A DNA stretch of 64,000 bases from an uncultured Vampirovibrio sp. (GTDB lineage: Bacteria > Cyanobacteriota > Vampirovibrionia > Gastranaerophilales > Gastranaerophilaceae). The translations under genes were made by a program, and so were the position numbers. The stretch's first letter is position 1, and every line of letters begins with the position of its first letter. The notes below the pieces were generated by a model, which was not told the origin of the DNA, ran no database searches, and saw only the letters and a program-made list of their open reading frames with translations. Positions 36,268 through 45,821 of the stretch are shown one piece after another. The stretch covers positions 8,221 to 72,220 of the forward strand of contig CAJUAL010000012.1 of assembly GCA_910584405.1 (NCBI GenBank), written 5' to 3'.

Positions 36268-37138
36268 TATTTAAAAGCTCCAAAAACTCAAAAAGCGCTG
36301 TCTTGTAGGTGTTTTCAGGTAAACATTTAAGTTTTTCTTCTGCACTTTTTACATAATTATTCAACAAAACCTTTGTTTTTTCAATACCGACCGAGTAATC
36401 TGTTGTGCTTTGAGAAAAAATTATCGGTGCATTGTAAATACCGTCTTCTATATCGTTATTAACGGGTTTTTGCTTATCATTTGAGGTCAGATTTAATATA
36501 TCATCACGGATTTGAAACGCGATTCCTATAACTAATCCAAGTTCGCTGATTTTGGTCAAATCCTCTTTATTTTCAAGCATTTCACAGCAGACAAGTACGG
36601 TTTCAAAAAGATACGCGGTTTTGTTCTTTGTTTTTTCGATATACTCTTCGATTGTACCGATTTTGAACCTGTCAAAGTTTTGATTAATCTCACCGATACA
36701 CATTTGTTTAATTGTTGTTGTAATTTTTTTTATAATTTCGATATTTTCAAGGTTTGTCAGGATTTCCATTGTGCAAGAAAGCAGGTAATCCCCTGAAATT
36801 ACCGCAAGTTTATTGTCAAATTCGGCACTGAGCGTTTTGTGGCCGCGTCTTAGTTTACTTTCATCAATTATGTCATCATGAACCAACGATGCGTTATGCA
36901 CAAGCTCTATTGCTGTTAAAAGCTGTAGTTGTTTATTCGTAATCTCTTTTCCTTTGGCTTTTGTGTATAAAATTCCCAAAAGCGGGCGGATTCTTTTTGA
37001 CGGATAGGTTAAAAAATCTTTCAAATATGAATTTAACGGTTCTTTTGTATTTATTACAGAAACCATTTTTTCTTCGATTATATCTAACTCGTTTTGAGCA
37101 AGTTGTTTAATTTTTGAATATTTTTCTTGAAAAGTCAT
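36260..37138 (-). CDS. Polyprenyl diphosphate synthase
   Basis: The 292-residue trans-prenyltransferase extends isoprenoid diphosphates; octaprenyl or solanesyl length is possible, but chain length cannot be read securely. The first Asp-rich motif is VHDDIIDESKLRRG. The second reads QIRDDILNLT, with Asn where the last Asp is usual (DDxxD), which is uncommon. KNKTAYLFE is also present. It lies between ftsQ and lepB with overlapping or touching ends, so it is co-transcribed with envelope genes. Confidence 0.9.
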   Translation of the reverse strand: MTFQEKYSKIKQLAQNELDIIEEKMVSVINTKEPLNSYLKDFLTYPSKRIRPLLGILYTKAKGKEITNKQLQLLTAIELVHNASLVHDDIIDESKLRRGHKTLSAEFDNKLAVISGDYLLSCTMEILTNLENIEIIKKITTTIKQMCIGEINQNFDRFKIGTIEEYIEKTKNKTAYLFETVLVCCEMLENKEDLTKISELGLVIGIAFQIRDDILNLTSNDKQKPVNNDIEDGIYNAPIIFSQSTTDYSVGIEKTKVLLNNYVKSAEEKLKCLPENTYKTALFEFLELLNNV

Positions 37139-37139
37139 A

Positions 37140-38009
37140 TTATTTGGATTTTTTCAGTTTTAAATAGTTTACCTTGTCCCAGCCCAAATCTATATACCTG
37201 ATTTGGCTGTCGACTTCTTTAATTTGCGGCAGAATCGTATAGATTCTTTTTATCCTGTCAAATACCGTGCTGTCTAATGTTCCCAGACGAATGCTTGTTG
37301 TTTTAATTTTGACATAAACATCGTTTGGGTTGCGCATGTCTATGTATTCAACTCTTTCATTTGAATATGATTCAACAGCTTTTACTATTTCTTCGATTTC
37401 TTGAACTTTCTTTACTGACCAGTCTTTTTTTAGGTCGGTTGCACTCGTTAGAATTTTTAGTATATTTGAGTTATTTGGCAAAATCATGTATGGTTTTGCG
37501 GGAATTAATATTCCGTCAGAGGTGAAAACTGCTGCGGGTTTTGCTTTTAAATCCGTTTTAATAACTGCAATAGGTACTCTTTCTTTGATAATAATTTGTA
37601 TTCTTGCAGGGAAACCGTAGCGTCTTACGTAGATATTTTTTATCATAGGAAGTTTAAAAAGTTCTTGTTTTATCGGTTTAACTTTCATTAGAAAAATCGG
37701 TAAATTAGGAACTTTAATATCCTTTAGTGTTTTATTAATAATATTTGTCGGAATGATTTTATTATTAACTATTTCAACGGTATTTCCGTCAGGCTTTTTA
37801 AATGTGTCTTGACTTAAATACCATTGAGGCATTTTAAAAATCTGATAGCTTAAAAATAACAGCAAAACAAGTGTCACAAACCTTAGAAAAGATTTCATAT
37901 TATTAACTTTTTTACGTTTTTTTCTGATTTTTCTTTCTGTTTGTTTGTGTTTTACGGAATATTTAGGATTCCCGTATTCATTTTTTTGTGTTTGGCTGTC
38001 ATCAGTCAT
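37140..38009 (-). CDS. ftsQ: FtsQ-like division protein with POTRA domain
   Basis: The 289-residue protein has a lysine/arginine-rich cytosolic tail, one transmembrane helix (about 40-58), a POTRA-like segment (about 90-160, with KNIYVRRYGFPARIQIII and KERVPIAVI) and an FtsQ-type C-terminal domain. Sequence similarity is modest; the position right after ddl, in the order murC-murB-ddl-ftsQ, supports the call. The TAATG junction overlaps ddl by 1 nt. Confidence 0.85.
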   Translation of the reverse strand: MTDDSQTQKNEYGNPKYSVKHKQTERKIRKKRKKVNNMKSFLRFVTLVLLLFLSYQIFKMPQWYLSQDTFKKPDGNTVEIVNNKIIPTNIINKTLKDIKVPNLPIFLMKVKPIKQELFKLPMIKNIYVRRYGFPARIQIIIKERVPIAVIKTDLKAKPAAVFTSDGILIPAKPYMILPNNSNILKILTSATDLKKDWSVKKVQEIEEIVKAVESYSNERVEYIDMRNPNDVYVKIKTTSIRLGTLDSTVFDRIKRIYTILPQIKEVDSQIRYIDLGWDKVNYLKLKKSK

Positions 38010-38956
38010 TATTTATTTAACCCTGCTCCGTTTAGAATTATTTCTACAAGATTATCATAAGTTATACCCATAGCACTTGATTGAGCCGGTAGGTCGCTTG
38101 TTTCTGTCATTCCCGGAGAAGTGTTTATTTCAAGTACGTAAGGGATACCGTCTACGATATGGAAATCTACTCTTGAAACGCCTTTACAGCCTGCTGTGTG
38201 GAATGCTTTTACGGCAATTTCTTTAATTTTTTGGGTCATTTCCTGAGAAAGTTCGGCAGGAACGATAAATTCTGTCATTCCTTTTGTATATTTGCATTCA
38301 TAGTCATACCATTCGTGTTTTGGACGCATTTCAAGAATTTCTGTTGCAAAAAGTCCGTCTTCACCTTCCAAAACTCCGACTGTTGCGGCTGTTCCGACAA
38401 GGTATTCTTCAATTAAAACATCATCATTATATTTTACTGCGTCAAGATAAGCTTTTTCAAGTTCGTCAGGGGTATTAACTTTTGTCATACCAAAGCTTGA
38501 ACCTTCACAAACGGGTTTTGTGATTAGCGGATATTTTAAGTCTTTGGTTTTTTCTTTGACATCATCGCCTTTTTGTACAAAAACTGATTTAATCAAAGGG
38601 ATATCAGGACAAGTTGAAAGAATACGTTTTGTGTATTCTTTATTCATACAAACGGAAGATGCCATAACCCCGCAGCCTGTGTAAGGAATTTGCAGAAGTT
38701 CTAAAATTCCCTGAATACATCCGTCTTCTCCGTATTTGCCGTGAAGTGCGTTATAAGCATAATCATATTTGCCTTCTTTTAATTTTTCAGCAATATTTTC
38801 ATCAACTTCAACAAGTTCGGCGTTTATAAACCCGAGTCTTTTTAACGCTTCAAAACATCCTTTGCCTGAACGTCTTGATATTTCTGCTTCTGATGATAAT
38901 CCTCCGCATAGTACTGCTATTTTTGAATTTTTATTTATTTTTTCATGGTTTGCCAT
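38009..38956 (-). CDS. ddl: D-alanine--D-alanine ligase
   Basis: The 315-residue ATP-grasp enzyme makes the D-Ala-D-Ala end of peptidoglycan precursors. Motifs are VLCGGLSSEAEISRRSG, HGKYGEDGCIQG, ITKPVCEGSSFGM, SRVDFHIVDG and LEINTSPGMTETS. The start overlaps the end of murB by 22 bp. Confidence 0.96.
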   Translation of the reverse strand: MANHEKINKNSKIAVLCGGLSSEAEISRRSGKGCFEALKRLGFINAELVEVDENIAEKLKEGKYDYAYNALHGKYGEDGCIQGILELLQIPYTGCGVMASSVCMNKEYTKRILSTCPDIPLIKSVFVQKGDDVKEKTKDLKYPLITKPVCEGSSFGMTKVNTPDELEKAYLDAVKYNDDVLIEEYLVGTAATVGVLEGEDGLFATEILEMRPKHEWYDYECKYTKGMTEFIVPAELSQEMTQKIKEIAVKAFHTAGCKGVSRVDFHIVDGIPYVLEINTSPGMTETSDLPAQSSAMGITYDNLVEIILNGAGLNK

Positions 38957-39852
38957 AATTCATTTTCCTTTTCATCTGCCCCGCCTAAGAAAATTATTTC
39001 AGGGCTCAATTCTATATTATACTTATTTTTTACTTCTGTATACATTTTAAACATTAATTGTAAAATATCTGTTGAAGTTCCGTTGTTATCGTTTACTATG
39101 AAGTTTGCATGATTTTCCCAGACACGTGCTCCGCCAATTGAGAAGTTTTTAGCTCCGATTGAATCTAAAAGTCTTCCTGCCGAGTCATTTTGCGGGTTTT
39201 TGAAAATGCTTCCGCAGTTTGGAAGATTCAAAAGCGGTTGGTGCGATTTGCGAAACTCAAGATTTTCATCCATTTTTGCTTTAATTTCTTCTTGCGGTTT
39301 TGTTTTAAGTTCAAATTCGGCTTGTAAAACAATTAAATTATCTTTTGGACAACGGGATTTTCGGTATTCAAAATCCATTTCTTCTTTTGAATATTTAACG
39401 ATTTTACCTTCTCGTGTAAAACAAGTTACAGAAACCAATTTATCGCTTATACACTGCCCGTGGGCTGAAGCATTCATAAAGACTTCTCCGCCAACAGAAC
39501 CGGGGAATCCTATCATAAACTCAAACCCTGAAAGATTGTTCTCACAAGCCGTTTGAGATAATTTCGGACCCTTAACTCCGCAATCGGCAATTACATGTGT
39601 TCCGTCAATCTGAATGGCTGTCATTTTTGTTGTCAGTATAATCTTTCCGTCATAGCCAAGAGTTGAAATAAGTGTATTTGAAAGGTTTCCAAATACTTTT
39701 ATTTCAGGGTTTTCTTTTAGAATTTGTGTAAATTCTTCAATATTTTCAGGAAAAAATACTTCACTGATTTTTCCGCCGATTTTGAATGAAGTTAAATTCT
39801 TGATATCAAAGTTTTTTACACTGCTAATTGCCAACCTTTTATTTCTCCTCAC
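38935..39852 (-). CDS. murB: UDP-N-acetylenolpyruvoylglucosamine reductase
   Basis: The 305-residue FAD enzyme reduces UDP-GlcNAc-enolpyruvate to UDP-MurNAc. Motifs are TSFKIGG, GFPGSVGGEVFMNASAHG, FEYRKSRCP and NCGSIFKNP with the catalytic serine. The start is not ATG: GTG 39852, overlapping murC, or TTG 39834, which has GAGGAG about 10 nt upstream and gives MAISSVKNFD. I find the TTG at least as likely. Confidence 0.92.
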   Translation of the reverse strand: MRRNKRLAISSVKNFDIKNLTSFKIGGKISEVFFPENIEEFTQILKENPEIKVFGNLSNTLISTLGYDGKIILTTKMTAIQIDGTHVIADCGVKGPKLSQTACENNLSGFEFMIGFPGSVGGEVFMNASAHGQCISDKLVSVTCFTREGKIVKYSKEEMDFEYRKSRCPKDNLIVLQAEFELKTKPQEEIKAKMDENLEFRKSHQPLLNLPNCGSIFKNPQNDSAGRLLDSIGAKNFSIGGARVWENHANFIVNDNNGTSTDILQLMFKMYTEVKNKYNIELSPEIIFLGGADEKENELWQTMKK

Positions 39853-41233
39853 TTAAAGCGATTAATTCTTTACCAAGGTTTGTGATTGTTCCTGCACCGA
39901 GTCCTATTACGATATCACCTGTTTTTAATGTCGGATAAAGCTTTTTGGCAACATCTTGAATGCTTCCTGTCATATTTTCGCAAGGAATGTCGATTTTTTC
40001 TTTCAATTCGTTTGTGAAAGCTTCTGAATTTACTCCTTCAATCGGGTCTTCTGACGCTGCATAAACATCTGTTATGATAACTCTATCTACATCAGAAAAT
40101 GCGCCCATAAATTCGTTCCAGAGGTTTTGTAATCTTGTGTATCTGTGCGGTTGGAATACGGCGATTACGTTTCTGTTTTTGAACGATTTTGATGATGATA
40201 GGGTTGCCTTAATTTCTGTCGGGTGATGAGCGTAATCATCATAAATTGTTATTCCGTCAAATTCACCAACCTTTTGGAATCTTCTGCCCATGCCTGTAAA
40301 TGTTGCAAAATGAGCATTAACAAGCTTCATATCAACGCCTGATGAATGTAAACTTGCCCAAACTGCAAGTGAATTGTAGACGCTGTGAACACCTTTTAAG
40401 CAAATTTTCAGATTCGTTTGAATTTCACCTTTGTATAAAATATCAAAACTTGTAAATTCTTCGCCGTAAACGATGTTTTTAGCACAATAATCAGTGTTAC
40501 CGCCGATTGAATACGTTACAAATTTAGCATTATGTCCAAGTTCGTGTTCGGTATAATATTTTACCAGTCTTTTAACACCTTCATTATCGGTATTAGCTAA
40601 AACAATTCCGTTTTCGCGAATATTTGATAAGAATTTTTCAAAAGTTTCTAAGATAGAATCTAAACCATTTTTGTAAAAATCTAAATGATCAGGTTCCAAA
40701 TTGTTTACAACAACAACGTTTGCGCTGTATTTGACAATAGTTCCGTCAGATTCGTCAAGTTCTGCTATAAAGAATTTATCATTGGCACAGTTTGCGTTTG
40801 TGTCAAGCTCAGGAATTGTTCCTCCGACAACATAAGACGGTTTTAATCCCGCTTTGTCTAATACGTAAGAGCAAAGTCCGCTTGTGGTTGTTTTCCCGTG
40901 GGTTCCTGAGTAGCCGATAAAAAACTCTTCATTTTGAGAAATTTCGGCTAACAAATCTGATCTGTGCCAGATTTTTAATCCTAATCTTTTTGCTTTTTGT
41001 ATCTCAGGGTTATTATCGCGAATTGCTGTACTTGCAATTACGACACAATCATCGGGTAAATTGTTTTCATCGTGCCCTATGTAAACTTTTGCTCCGAGTT
41101 TTTTTAGCTTTTGTACATATTTACTGTCATTAATATCTGAGCCTGATACTTCAAAACCCTTTTGTAATAAGAATTTTGCAAGTCCGCTCATTCCAACGCC
41201 GCCTATGGCTATAAAATGGTATTTATTTTTCAA
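39839..41233 (-). CDS. murC: UDP-N-acetylmuramate--L-alanine ligase
   Basis: The 464-residue Mur ligase adds L-Ala to UDP-MurNAc. Motifs are IGGVGMSGLAKFLL at the N terminus, YSGTHGKTTTSGL as the P-loop, ELDESDGT, DDYAHHPTEIKATL and FQPHRYTR. The start is TTG at 41233 with AGGGA about 8 nt upstream; no ATG fits. It heads the murC-murB-ddl-ftsQ-prenyl synthase-lepB operon. Confidence 0.96.
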   Translation of the reverse strand: MKNKYHFIAIGGVGMSGLAKFLLQKGFEVSGSDINDSKYVQKLKKLGAKVYIGHDENNLPDDCVVIASTAIRDNNPEIQKAKRLGLKIWHRSDLLAEISQNEEFFIGYSGTHGKTTTSGLCSYVLDKAGLKPSYVVGGTIPELDTNANCANDKFFIAELDESDGTIVKYSANVVVVNNLEPDHLDFYKNGLDSILETFEKFLSNIRENGIVLANTDNEGVKRLVKYYTEHELGHNAKFVTYSIGGNTDYCAKNIVYGEEFTSFDILYKGEIQTNLKICLKGVHSVYNSLAVWASLHSSGVDMKLVNAHFATFTGMGRRFQKVGEFDGITIYDDYAHHPTEIKATLSSSKSFKNRNVIAVFQPHRYTRLQNLWNEFMGAFSDVDRVIITDVYAASEDPIEGVNSEAFTNELKEKIDIPCENMTGSIQDVAKKLYPTLKTGDIVIGLGAGTITNLGKELIALSEEK

Positions 41234-41382
41234 AATTTCATCCCTAACTATTTATAATCTCTACTTCTTTTCTAATTATAATACAAAATAAATGGCGGGT
41301 TTTAATATTATTATTTTTTTACAAAGCAAAGTTATTTTATATTAGGAATTTTCCAACCAAATAAAATATAACAAAAATTTTT

Positions 41383-41982
41383 ATGTTGCGATTTAATACT
41401 AATATGTTAACCAAATTTTCCCCAATTAGTTATACCAGAAAATTTAAGCTTCCCGAGTATCTTATATATCATAAAGCTTGTAATTATCGTCATACATCAG
41501 AAGATAGTTTTTTGCTGTTTTCAACAAAAGATCCTTCAGTTCAGGCGATAATGTATTGTAATCCTGAAGAAATTTATCGAAAAGATAAAGGCTGGATTAA
41601 GTCTTTATATATTTCATATTTGAATACTTTTGGTAATCAGCGTAAAGGTTTGGGAACTATATTACTGAATATTGCAAAAAAATGGAGTGAAGGTTTGGGT
41701 TACGAAGGAAGATTTCATGTATTTGCAAGTTCTATCAGACCTTCAGAGGCTGTATCTCATGTTTTTTACAAAAAATACGGTATGAATACAGGGTTGCTGA
41801 GTATAGACAGAAAAATAGACAGATTGTCAAAACAAAAAAGACCAATAACAAATTTAGAACTTCAACCAAGAGAAATGTATTATCCACCAATAGAATATAA
41901 TGTTGGTAATAATACACCATTTTTTAAACATATTATGAAATCAATATTATCCTACTTTAGTATCTCAAATTCTATAAAATAA
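41383..41982 (+). CDS. GNAT-like acetyltransferase, first of a tandem pair
   Basis: The 199-residue protein has an acetyl-CoA-binding segment GNQRKGLGTILLNIAKKWS (about 86-104, R/QxxGxG/A), followed by the usual beta-strand and VFYKKYGM. The N-terminal part is divergent. It sits 2 nt before a second protein with the same core. TATAAC ends 10 nt before the ATG and no Shine-Dalgarno is seen, so it may be nearly leaderless. Acceptor unknown. Confidence 0.65.
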   Translation: MLRFNTNMLTKFSPISYTRKFKLPEYLIYHKACNYRHTSEDSFLLFSTKDPSVQAIMYCNPEEIYRKDKGWIKSLYISYLNTFGNQRKGLGTILLNIAKKWSEGLGYEGRFHVFASSIRPSEAVSHVFYKKYGMNTGLLSIDRKIDRLSKQKRPITNLELQPREMYYPPIEYNVGNNTPFFKHIMKSILSYFSISNSIK

Positions 41983-41984
41983 CA

Positions 41985-42566
41985 ATGACAATATCTTATC
42001 TTTTCAAAAATCCAAAAATAACCAGATTCGTTGCTTTAAAATCAAAAACAAGGAACAGCTTTTCTATGGCGCTTTATAGAATGATTGATCTTCAAAAAGG
42101 TAAAGTCGCAGGGTATATGAGAGCGGGAACAGATGTTATTGATGATAATTTCTATTCCTATTCTCCTAATGCCAAAAGATATTATTCGTTTTTAATTGAC
42201 AGATTATATGTTGAACCGGAATACAGAAATCAAGGTGTTGGAACTGCTTTTATAAATATTGCTAAAAAAGAAAGTATGAGAAATTTTTGTACCGGTAATA
42301 TTCATCTTACATCTTTCAATACTCACGAGCCTACCAGACATCCGCATTTGTTTTACAGAAAATTAGGGTTCAAATGTAATAAATATAATCAGTTAACTCA
42401 AAAATATCTTGATGAATGTATTAAAGAAAATAGACAAACAGAAGTCGGTAAATGTGTTTATAAATTATTGATGTATATAGAAAATTGTGTAAAAAATCAA
42501 GATAAAGTAAATGAGTTATTATATAAGTTTAAAGTTAAGTTTCCAAGGTTGTTTGAAAATTTATAA
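41985..42566 (+). CDS. GNAT-like acetyltransferase, second of a tandem pair
   Basis: The 193-residue protein has the core LYVEPEYRNQGVGTAFINIA (about 77-96) and LFYRKLGF. It resembles the preceding protein in layout, suggesting an old duplication. Its C-terminal third is lysine-rich and helical. The 2-nt gap argues for one transcript. Substrate unknown. Confidence 0.7.
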   Translation: MTISYLFKNPKITRFVALKSKTRNSFSMALYRMIDLQKGKVAGYMRAGTDVIDDNFYSYSPNAKRYYSFLIDRLYVEPEYRNQGVGTAFINIAKKESMRNFCTGNIHLTSFNTHEPTRHPHLFYRKLGFKCNKYNQLTQKYLDECIKENRQTEVGKCVYKLLMYIENCVKNQDKVNELLYKFKVKFPRLFENL

Positions 42567-42603
42567 AAAAAGACCCCAAGATAAAATTTAAATCTCAGGG
42601 TTT
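42566..42603 (-). terminator. Terminator between convergent leuS and the GNAT pair
   Basis: An imperfect hairpin (CCC-AAGAT with ATCT-GGG) is followed on the minus strand by TCTTTTTTTAT, about 20 nt after the leuS stop. It could partly serve the plus strand too. Confidence 0.6.
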
Positions 42604-42623
42604 GATTGCATATGTAATTTATT

Positions 42624-45140
42624 TTACTTAACTACGATGTTAACAAGTTTACCCGGTACAACGATTGTTTTCACAACGGTTTTACCTTCAATTTGAGCTT
42701 TGATTTTCGGACTGTCAAGAGCGGTTTGTTTCATATCATCTTGACTTAATCCTGCATCAACTTCAATTTTATCTTTAACTTTTCCGTTAACTTGAACAAC
42801 TAAAGTTATTGAACTTGATTTTGCAAGGTTTTCGTCCCATTCGCACCACGGTTGTTCGTGAATTGAACCGACTCCGCCAAGTTCACTCCAAGCTTCCTCG
42901 GTTAAGTGAACCGCAACAGGTGACATAAGTTTCATCAATGATACGATAGCAAAACTCAAGACGTTCTTATCTTCGTCACTAAGTTCTGAACCGTCCTTAC
43001 ATTTACCCCCCTGCCAATCATAAATCGCATTAGTAAGTTCACGATATTTAGAGATTACCGTGTTAAATTGGAAATCATTTGATATATCATTTGTAATACC
43101 TTTAATTGCAATGTGAACTGTTCTTACTAAATCATCATTTTCTTTAGCAAGAGGGAAGTTCAATTTGTAATCAAGATTGATATTATCAGCATTTGTTGAG
43201 ATTAATCTCCAAACTCTGTTTAGGAATTTGTAGCAGCCTTCAACACCTGCATCTGACCAGTCAAAATCTCTTGCCGGAGGTGAATCTGACAGGATAAATA
43301 ATCTTGCTGTATCAGCTCCGTAGTTTTCAAAGATTTCATCAGGGTCAACAGTATTACCTTTAGATTTTGACATTTTCGCTCCGTCTTTTAATACCATACC
43401 TTGAGTAAGCAGGTTTTTGAACGGTTCGTCAAAGTCTAATAATCCGCAATCACGCAATGCTTTTGTGAAAAATCTTGAATATAACAAGTGTAAAATCGCA
43501 TGTTCAATACCGCCGACGTATTGGTCAACAGGCAGCCAGTGATTTACTGTATCTCTGTCAAAGCATTTTTCTGAATTTTTAGCATCTGCGTAACGTAAAT
43601 AATACCAGCTTGAACACATAAATGTATCCATAGTATCGGTTTCACGAACCGCATGTCCGCCACAAATCGGGCAAACTGTATCTTTAAATGTCTTTGATGT
43701 TGTAATCGGTGATTTTCCTGCAACAGAAAAATCAACATCTTTTGGTAACATTACAGGTAATTGTTCTTCCGGTACAGGTTGAATACCGCATTTGTCACAG
43801 TATACGACAGGAATCGGAGCACCCCAGTATCTTTGACGGGAGATTAACCAGTCGCGAAGTCTGTATTGTGTTTTAAATTCTCCAAAACCTTTGTCTACAG
43901 CCCATTTTGTGATAGCTTTTTTTGCTTCGTTGTTTTTCATTCCGTTAAATTCGCCTGAATTTACAAGAACTCCGGGTTCTGTATAAGCGCTTTCTTTGCA
44001 ATCGCTCGGGTTTTCAGGGTTTTGAATAACGACTTTCATCGGCATATTATATTTTTTTGCAAAATCAAAGTCGCGTTCATCATGTGTAGGAACAGCCATA
44101 ACAGCACCCGTTCCGTATTCAACTAAAGCATAATCCGCTGTCCATAGAGGGAAAACTTCGCCGTTGAACGGATTGCGACAGTGAGTTCCTAAAGGAACAC
44201 CTGTTTTTACACGGTCTGTTGAAAGTCTTTCGATTTCTGTCATTTTACGGGCATTTGCTCTGTATTCTTCAACAGCTTCTTTGTTTTCAGAAGTTGTAAG
44301 TTTTTCAATATCTTTGTATTCAGGCGCAACAACAAGGTATGTTATACCAAACACTGTATCAGGTCTTGTTGTATAAACAGGAACTTCCATTGCTTCGCCA
44401 TTTGGAGCATCAATTACAGGGAATTTAAAGATTGCACCTTTAGATTTGCCAATCCAGTTTGCCTGCATTGTCTTTACGTTGTCGCCCCAGCCTGTAAGTT
44501 TATCCAAATCTTCTAACAATACGTCTGCGTAGTCGGTAATTTTGATAAACCATTGTGATAAGTATTTTTTCTCAACAACACTGTCACATCTCCAGCATTT
44601 GCCGTCAATTACCTGTTCGTTAGCAAGTACAGTTCCGCATTCGTTACACCAGTTTACGGCTGCTTCTTTTTTGTATACCAAACCTTTTTTATAAAGTTGT
44701 AAGAATAGCCATTGGGTCCATTTGTAATAATCAGGTTTGCAAGTTGTAACTTCTCTGTCCCAATCATAAGAAAGCCCAAGCATTTTTAACTGTTTTGTCA
44801 TATATGCAATGTTTTCATCTGTCCAAGTTTCAGGATCAGCGTTATGTTTCATTGCAGCATTTTCAGCAGGCAATCCGAAACTGTCCCAGCCGATTGGGTG
44901 TAATACGTTAAATCCGTTTGCTTTTTTAAATCTTGCAATAACGTCTGTAATTGTATAATTTCTTACATGTCCCATATGAAGTTTTCCTGACGGATACGGG
45001 AACATTGAAAGAGCATAGTATTTTGGTTTGTCTGATTCATCTAAAGTTTTGAAGGCTTTAGTTTCTTCCCAAACACTCTGCCACTTTTTCTCTATCTCTT
45101 GTGGAAAATAACTTTCTTTCATCTTTATAATTTTCTCCAT
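42624..45140 (-). CDS. leuS: Leucyl-tRNA synthetase
   Basis: The 838-residue class I synthetase charges tRNA-Leu. It has the HIGH variant in SGKLHMGHVRNY, an editing (CP1) domain with TRPDTVFG and GTGAVMAVPTHDERD, two zinc-type CxxC pairs (WCNECG, CWRC), the KMSKS loop in DGAKMSKSKGNTVDPD, and a C-terminal domain ending GKLVNIVVK. AAGGA lies 4-5 nt before ATG 45140; the ATG six codons on is an alternative. Confidence 0.97.
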   Translation of the reverse strand: MEKIIKMKESYFPQEIEKKWQSVWEETKAFKTLDESDKPKYYALSMFPYPSGKLHMGHVRNYTITDVIARFKKANGFNVLHPIGWDSFGLPAENAAMKHNADPETWTDENIAYMTKQLKMLGLSYDWDREVTTCKPDYYKWTQWLFLQLYKKGLVYKKEAAVNWCNECGTVLANEQVIDGKCWRCDSVVEKKYLSQWFIKITDYADVLLEDLDKLTGWGDNVKTMQANWIGKSKGAIFKFPVIDAPNGEAMEVPVYTTRPDTVFGITYLVVAPEYKDIEKLTTSENKEAVEEYRANARKMTEIERLSTDRVKTGVPLGTHCRNPFNGEVFPLWTADYALVEYGTGAVMAVPTHDERDFDFAKKYNMPMKVVIQNPENPSDCKESAYTEPGVLVNSGEFNGMKNNEAKKAITKWAVDKGFGEFKTQYRLRDWLISRQRYWGAPIPVVYCDKCGIQPVPEEQLPVMLPKDVDFSVAGKSPITTSKTFKDTVCPICGGHAVRETDTMDTFMCSSWYYLRYADAKNSEKCFDRDTVNHWLPVDQYVGGIEHAILHLLYSRFFTKALRDCGLLDFDEPFKNLLTQGMVLKDGAKMSKSKGNTVDPDEIFENYGADTARLFILSDSPPARDFDWSDAGVEGCYKFLNRVWRLISTNADNINLDYKLNFPLAKENDDLVRTVHIAIKGITNDISNDFQFNTVISKYRELTNAIYDWQGGKCKDGSELSDEDKNVLSFAIVSLMKLMSPVAVHLTEEAWSELGGVGSIHEQPWCEWDENLAKSSSITLVVQVNGKVKDKIEVDAGLSQDDMKQTALDSPKIKAQIEGKTVVKTIVVPGKLVNIVVK

Positions 45141-45227
45141 TTATCCTTATGCTTTTGAGTATAGCATAAATAAAGAAGTAGAGTATCAATCCACGAGCAA
45201 TTCTATATTTTCTGATATTATTCTTAA

Positions 45228-45299
45228 TATTTTTAATCGTGCTATTTGCCTGTGGTATTTTTAATCGTAACATCATATAATCTTTGTATGGCAAATAGC
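45228..45299 (+). promoter_or_regulatory. Repeat-rich promoter region of the 70-residue gene
   Basis: The exact 13-mer TATTTTTAATCGT occurs at 45228-45240 and 45256-45268. GCTATTTGCC (45241-45250) is exactly reverse-complemented at 45290-45299. A TATAAT (45276-45281) lies between the inverted arms. This looks like an operator region, or a remnant of a small mobile repeat. Confidence 0.5.
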
Positions 45300-45316
45300 G
45301 CGGAAAAGAGAAAAGT

Positions 45317-45529
45317 ATGACTGAAATAAAAGATAAATTGGACAAAATTTCTTATGAAGTATGGCAGATTTTTTCATTAATGAGAATTTTAAATTATTGT
45401 ATTGATTATAATTCACAATTCTCAGATGATGAAGAAGATAAATTTAATATCTCATCTTTATCTCAAATTATTACTGATAGATTAAAACCAATATCGAATG
45501 AATTAGATAAGTTGTCATTAAAATTATAA
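45317..45529 (+). CDS. Small unknown protein, 70 residues
   Basis: A helical, acidic peptide (MTEIKDKLDKISYEVWQIFS) with no recognised domain. It has its own promoter with TATAAT 36 nt upstream and an AGAG ribosome site. It converges on an MNT-type nucleotidyltransferase gene with a 1-nt gap. It might belong to the neighbouring toxin-antitoxin locus, but nothing in the sequence proves this. Confidence 0.55.
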   Translation: MTEIKDKLDKISYEVWQIFSLMRILNYCIDYNSQFSDDEEDKFNISSLSQIITDRLKPISNELDKLSLKL

Positions 45530-45530
45530 T

Positions 45531-45821
45531 TTATAAGATTTCAATCATATCTTTTATTATATGTGATTTAAATGTTTCTGAAATTGTATTTAAATCAACA
45601 ACATCTACTTCGTAAGGCAGGGTAGAATTTTCGAATTCATTTTTTATTTTCAATAAAATCTCATCATTTAAATTTTTACAATCCAGAGCAATATCAATAT
45701 CGGAATATTTTTTTGCTTTATTTTTCACTCTTGAACCAAATATATAAATTTTACAAGAAGAGAGATATTTTGTGATAATTTCTCGGATAAAATCAATATA
45801 TTTTTCTTCTAAGTCAATCAT
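45531..45821 (-). CDS. MNT-type nucleotidyltransferase (antitoxin partner of HEPN)
   Basis: The 96-residue minimal nucleotidyltransferase has the signature IFGSRVKNKAKKYSDIDIAL (GS-x10-DxD; about 27-46). In studied pairs the MNT enzyme AMPylates the HEPN toxin near its active site to silence it. It overlaps the HEPN gene by 4 bp (ATGA), as is typical. Confidence 0.85.
   Translation of the reverse strand: MIDLEEKYIDFIREIITKYLSSCKIYIFGSRVKNKAKKYSDIDIALDCKNLNDEILLKIKNEFENSTLPYEVDVVDLNTISETFKSHIIKDMIEIL

Noticed and set aside
45058..45345. A 95-codon minus-strand frame across the leuS start
   Set aside because: It overlaps leuS in another frame and runs back through the promoter of the plus-strand 70-residue gene; composition is not protein-like.
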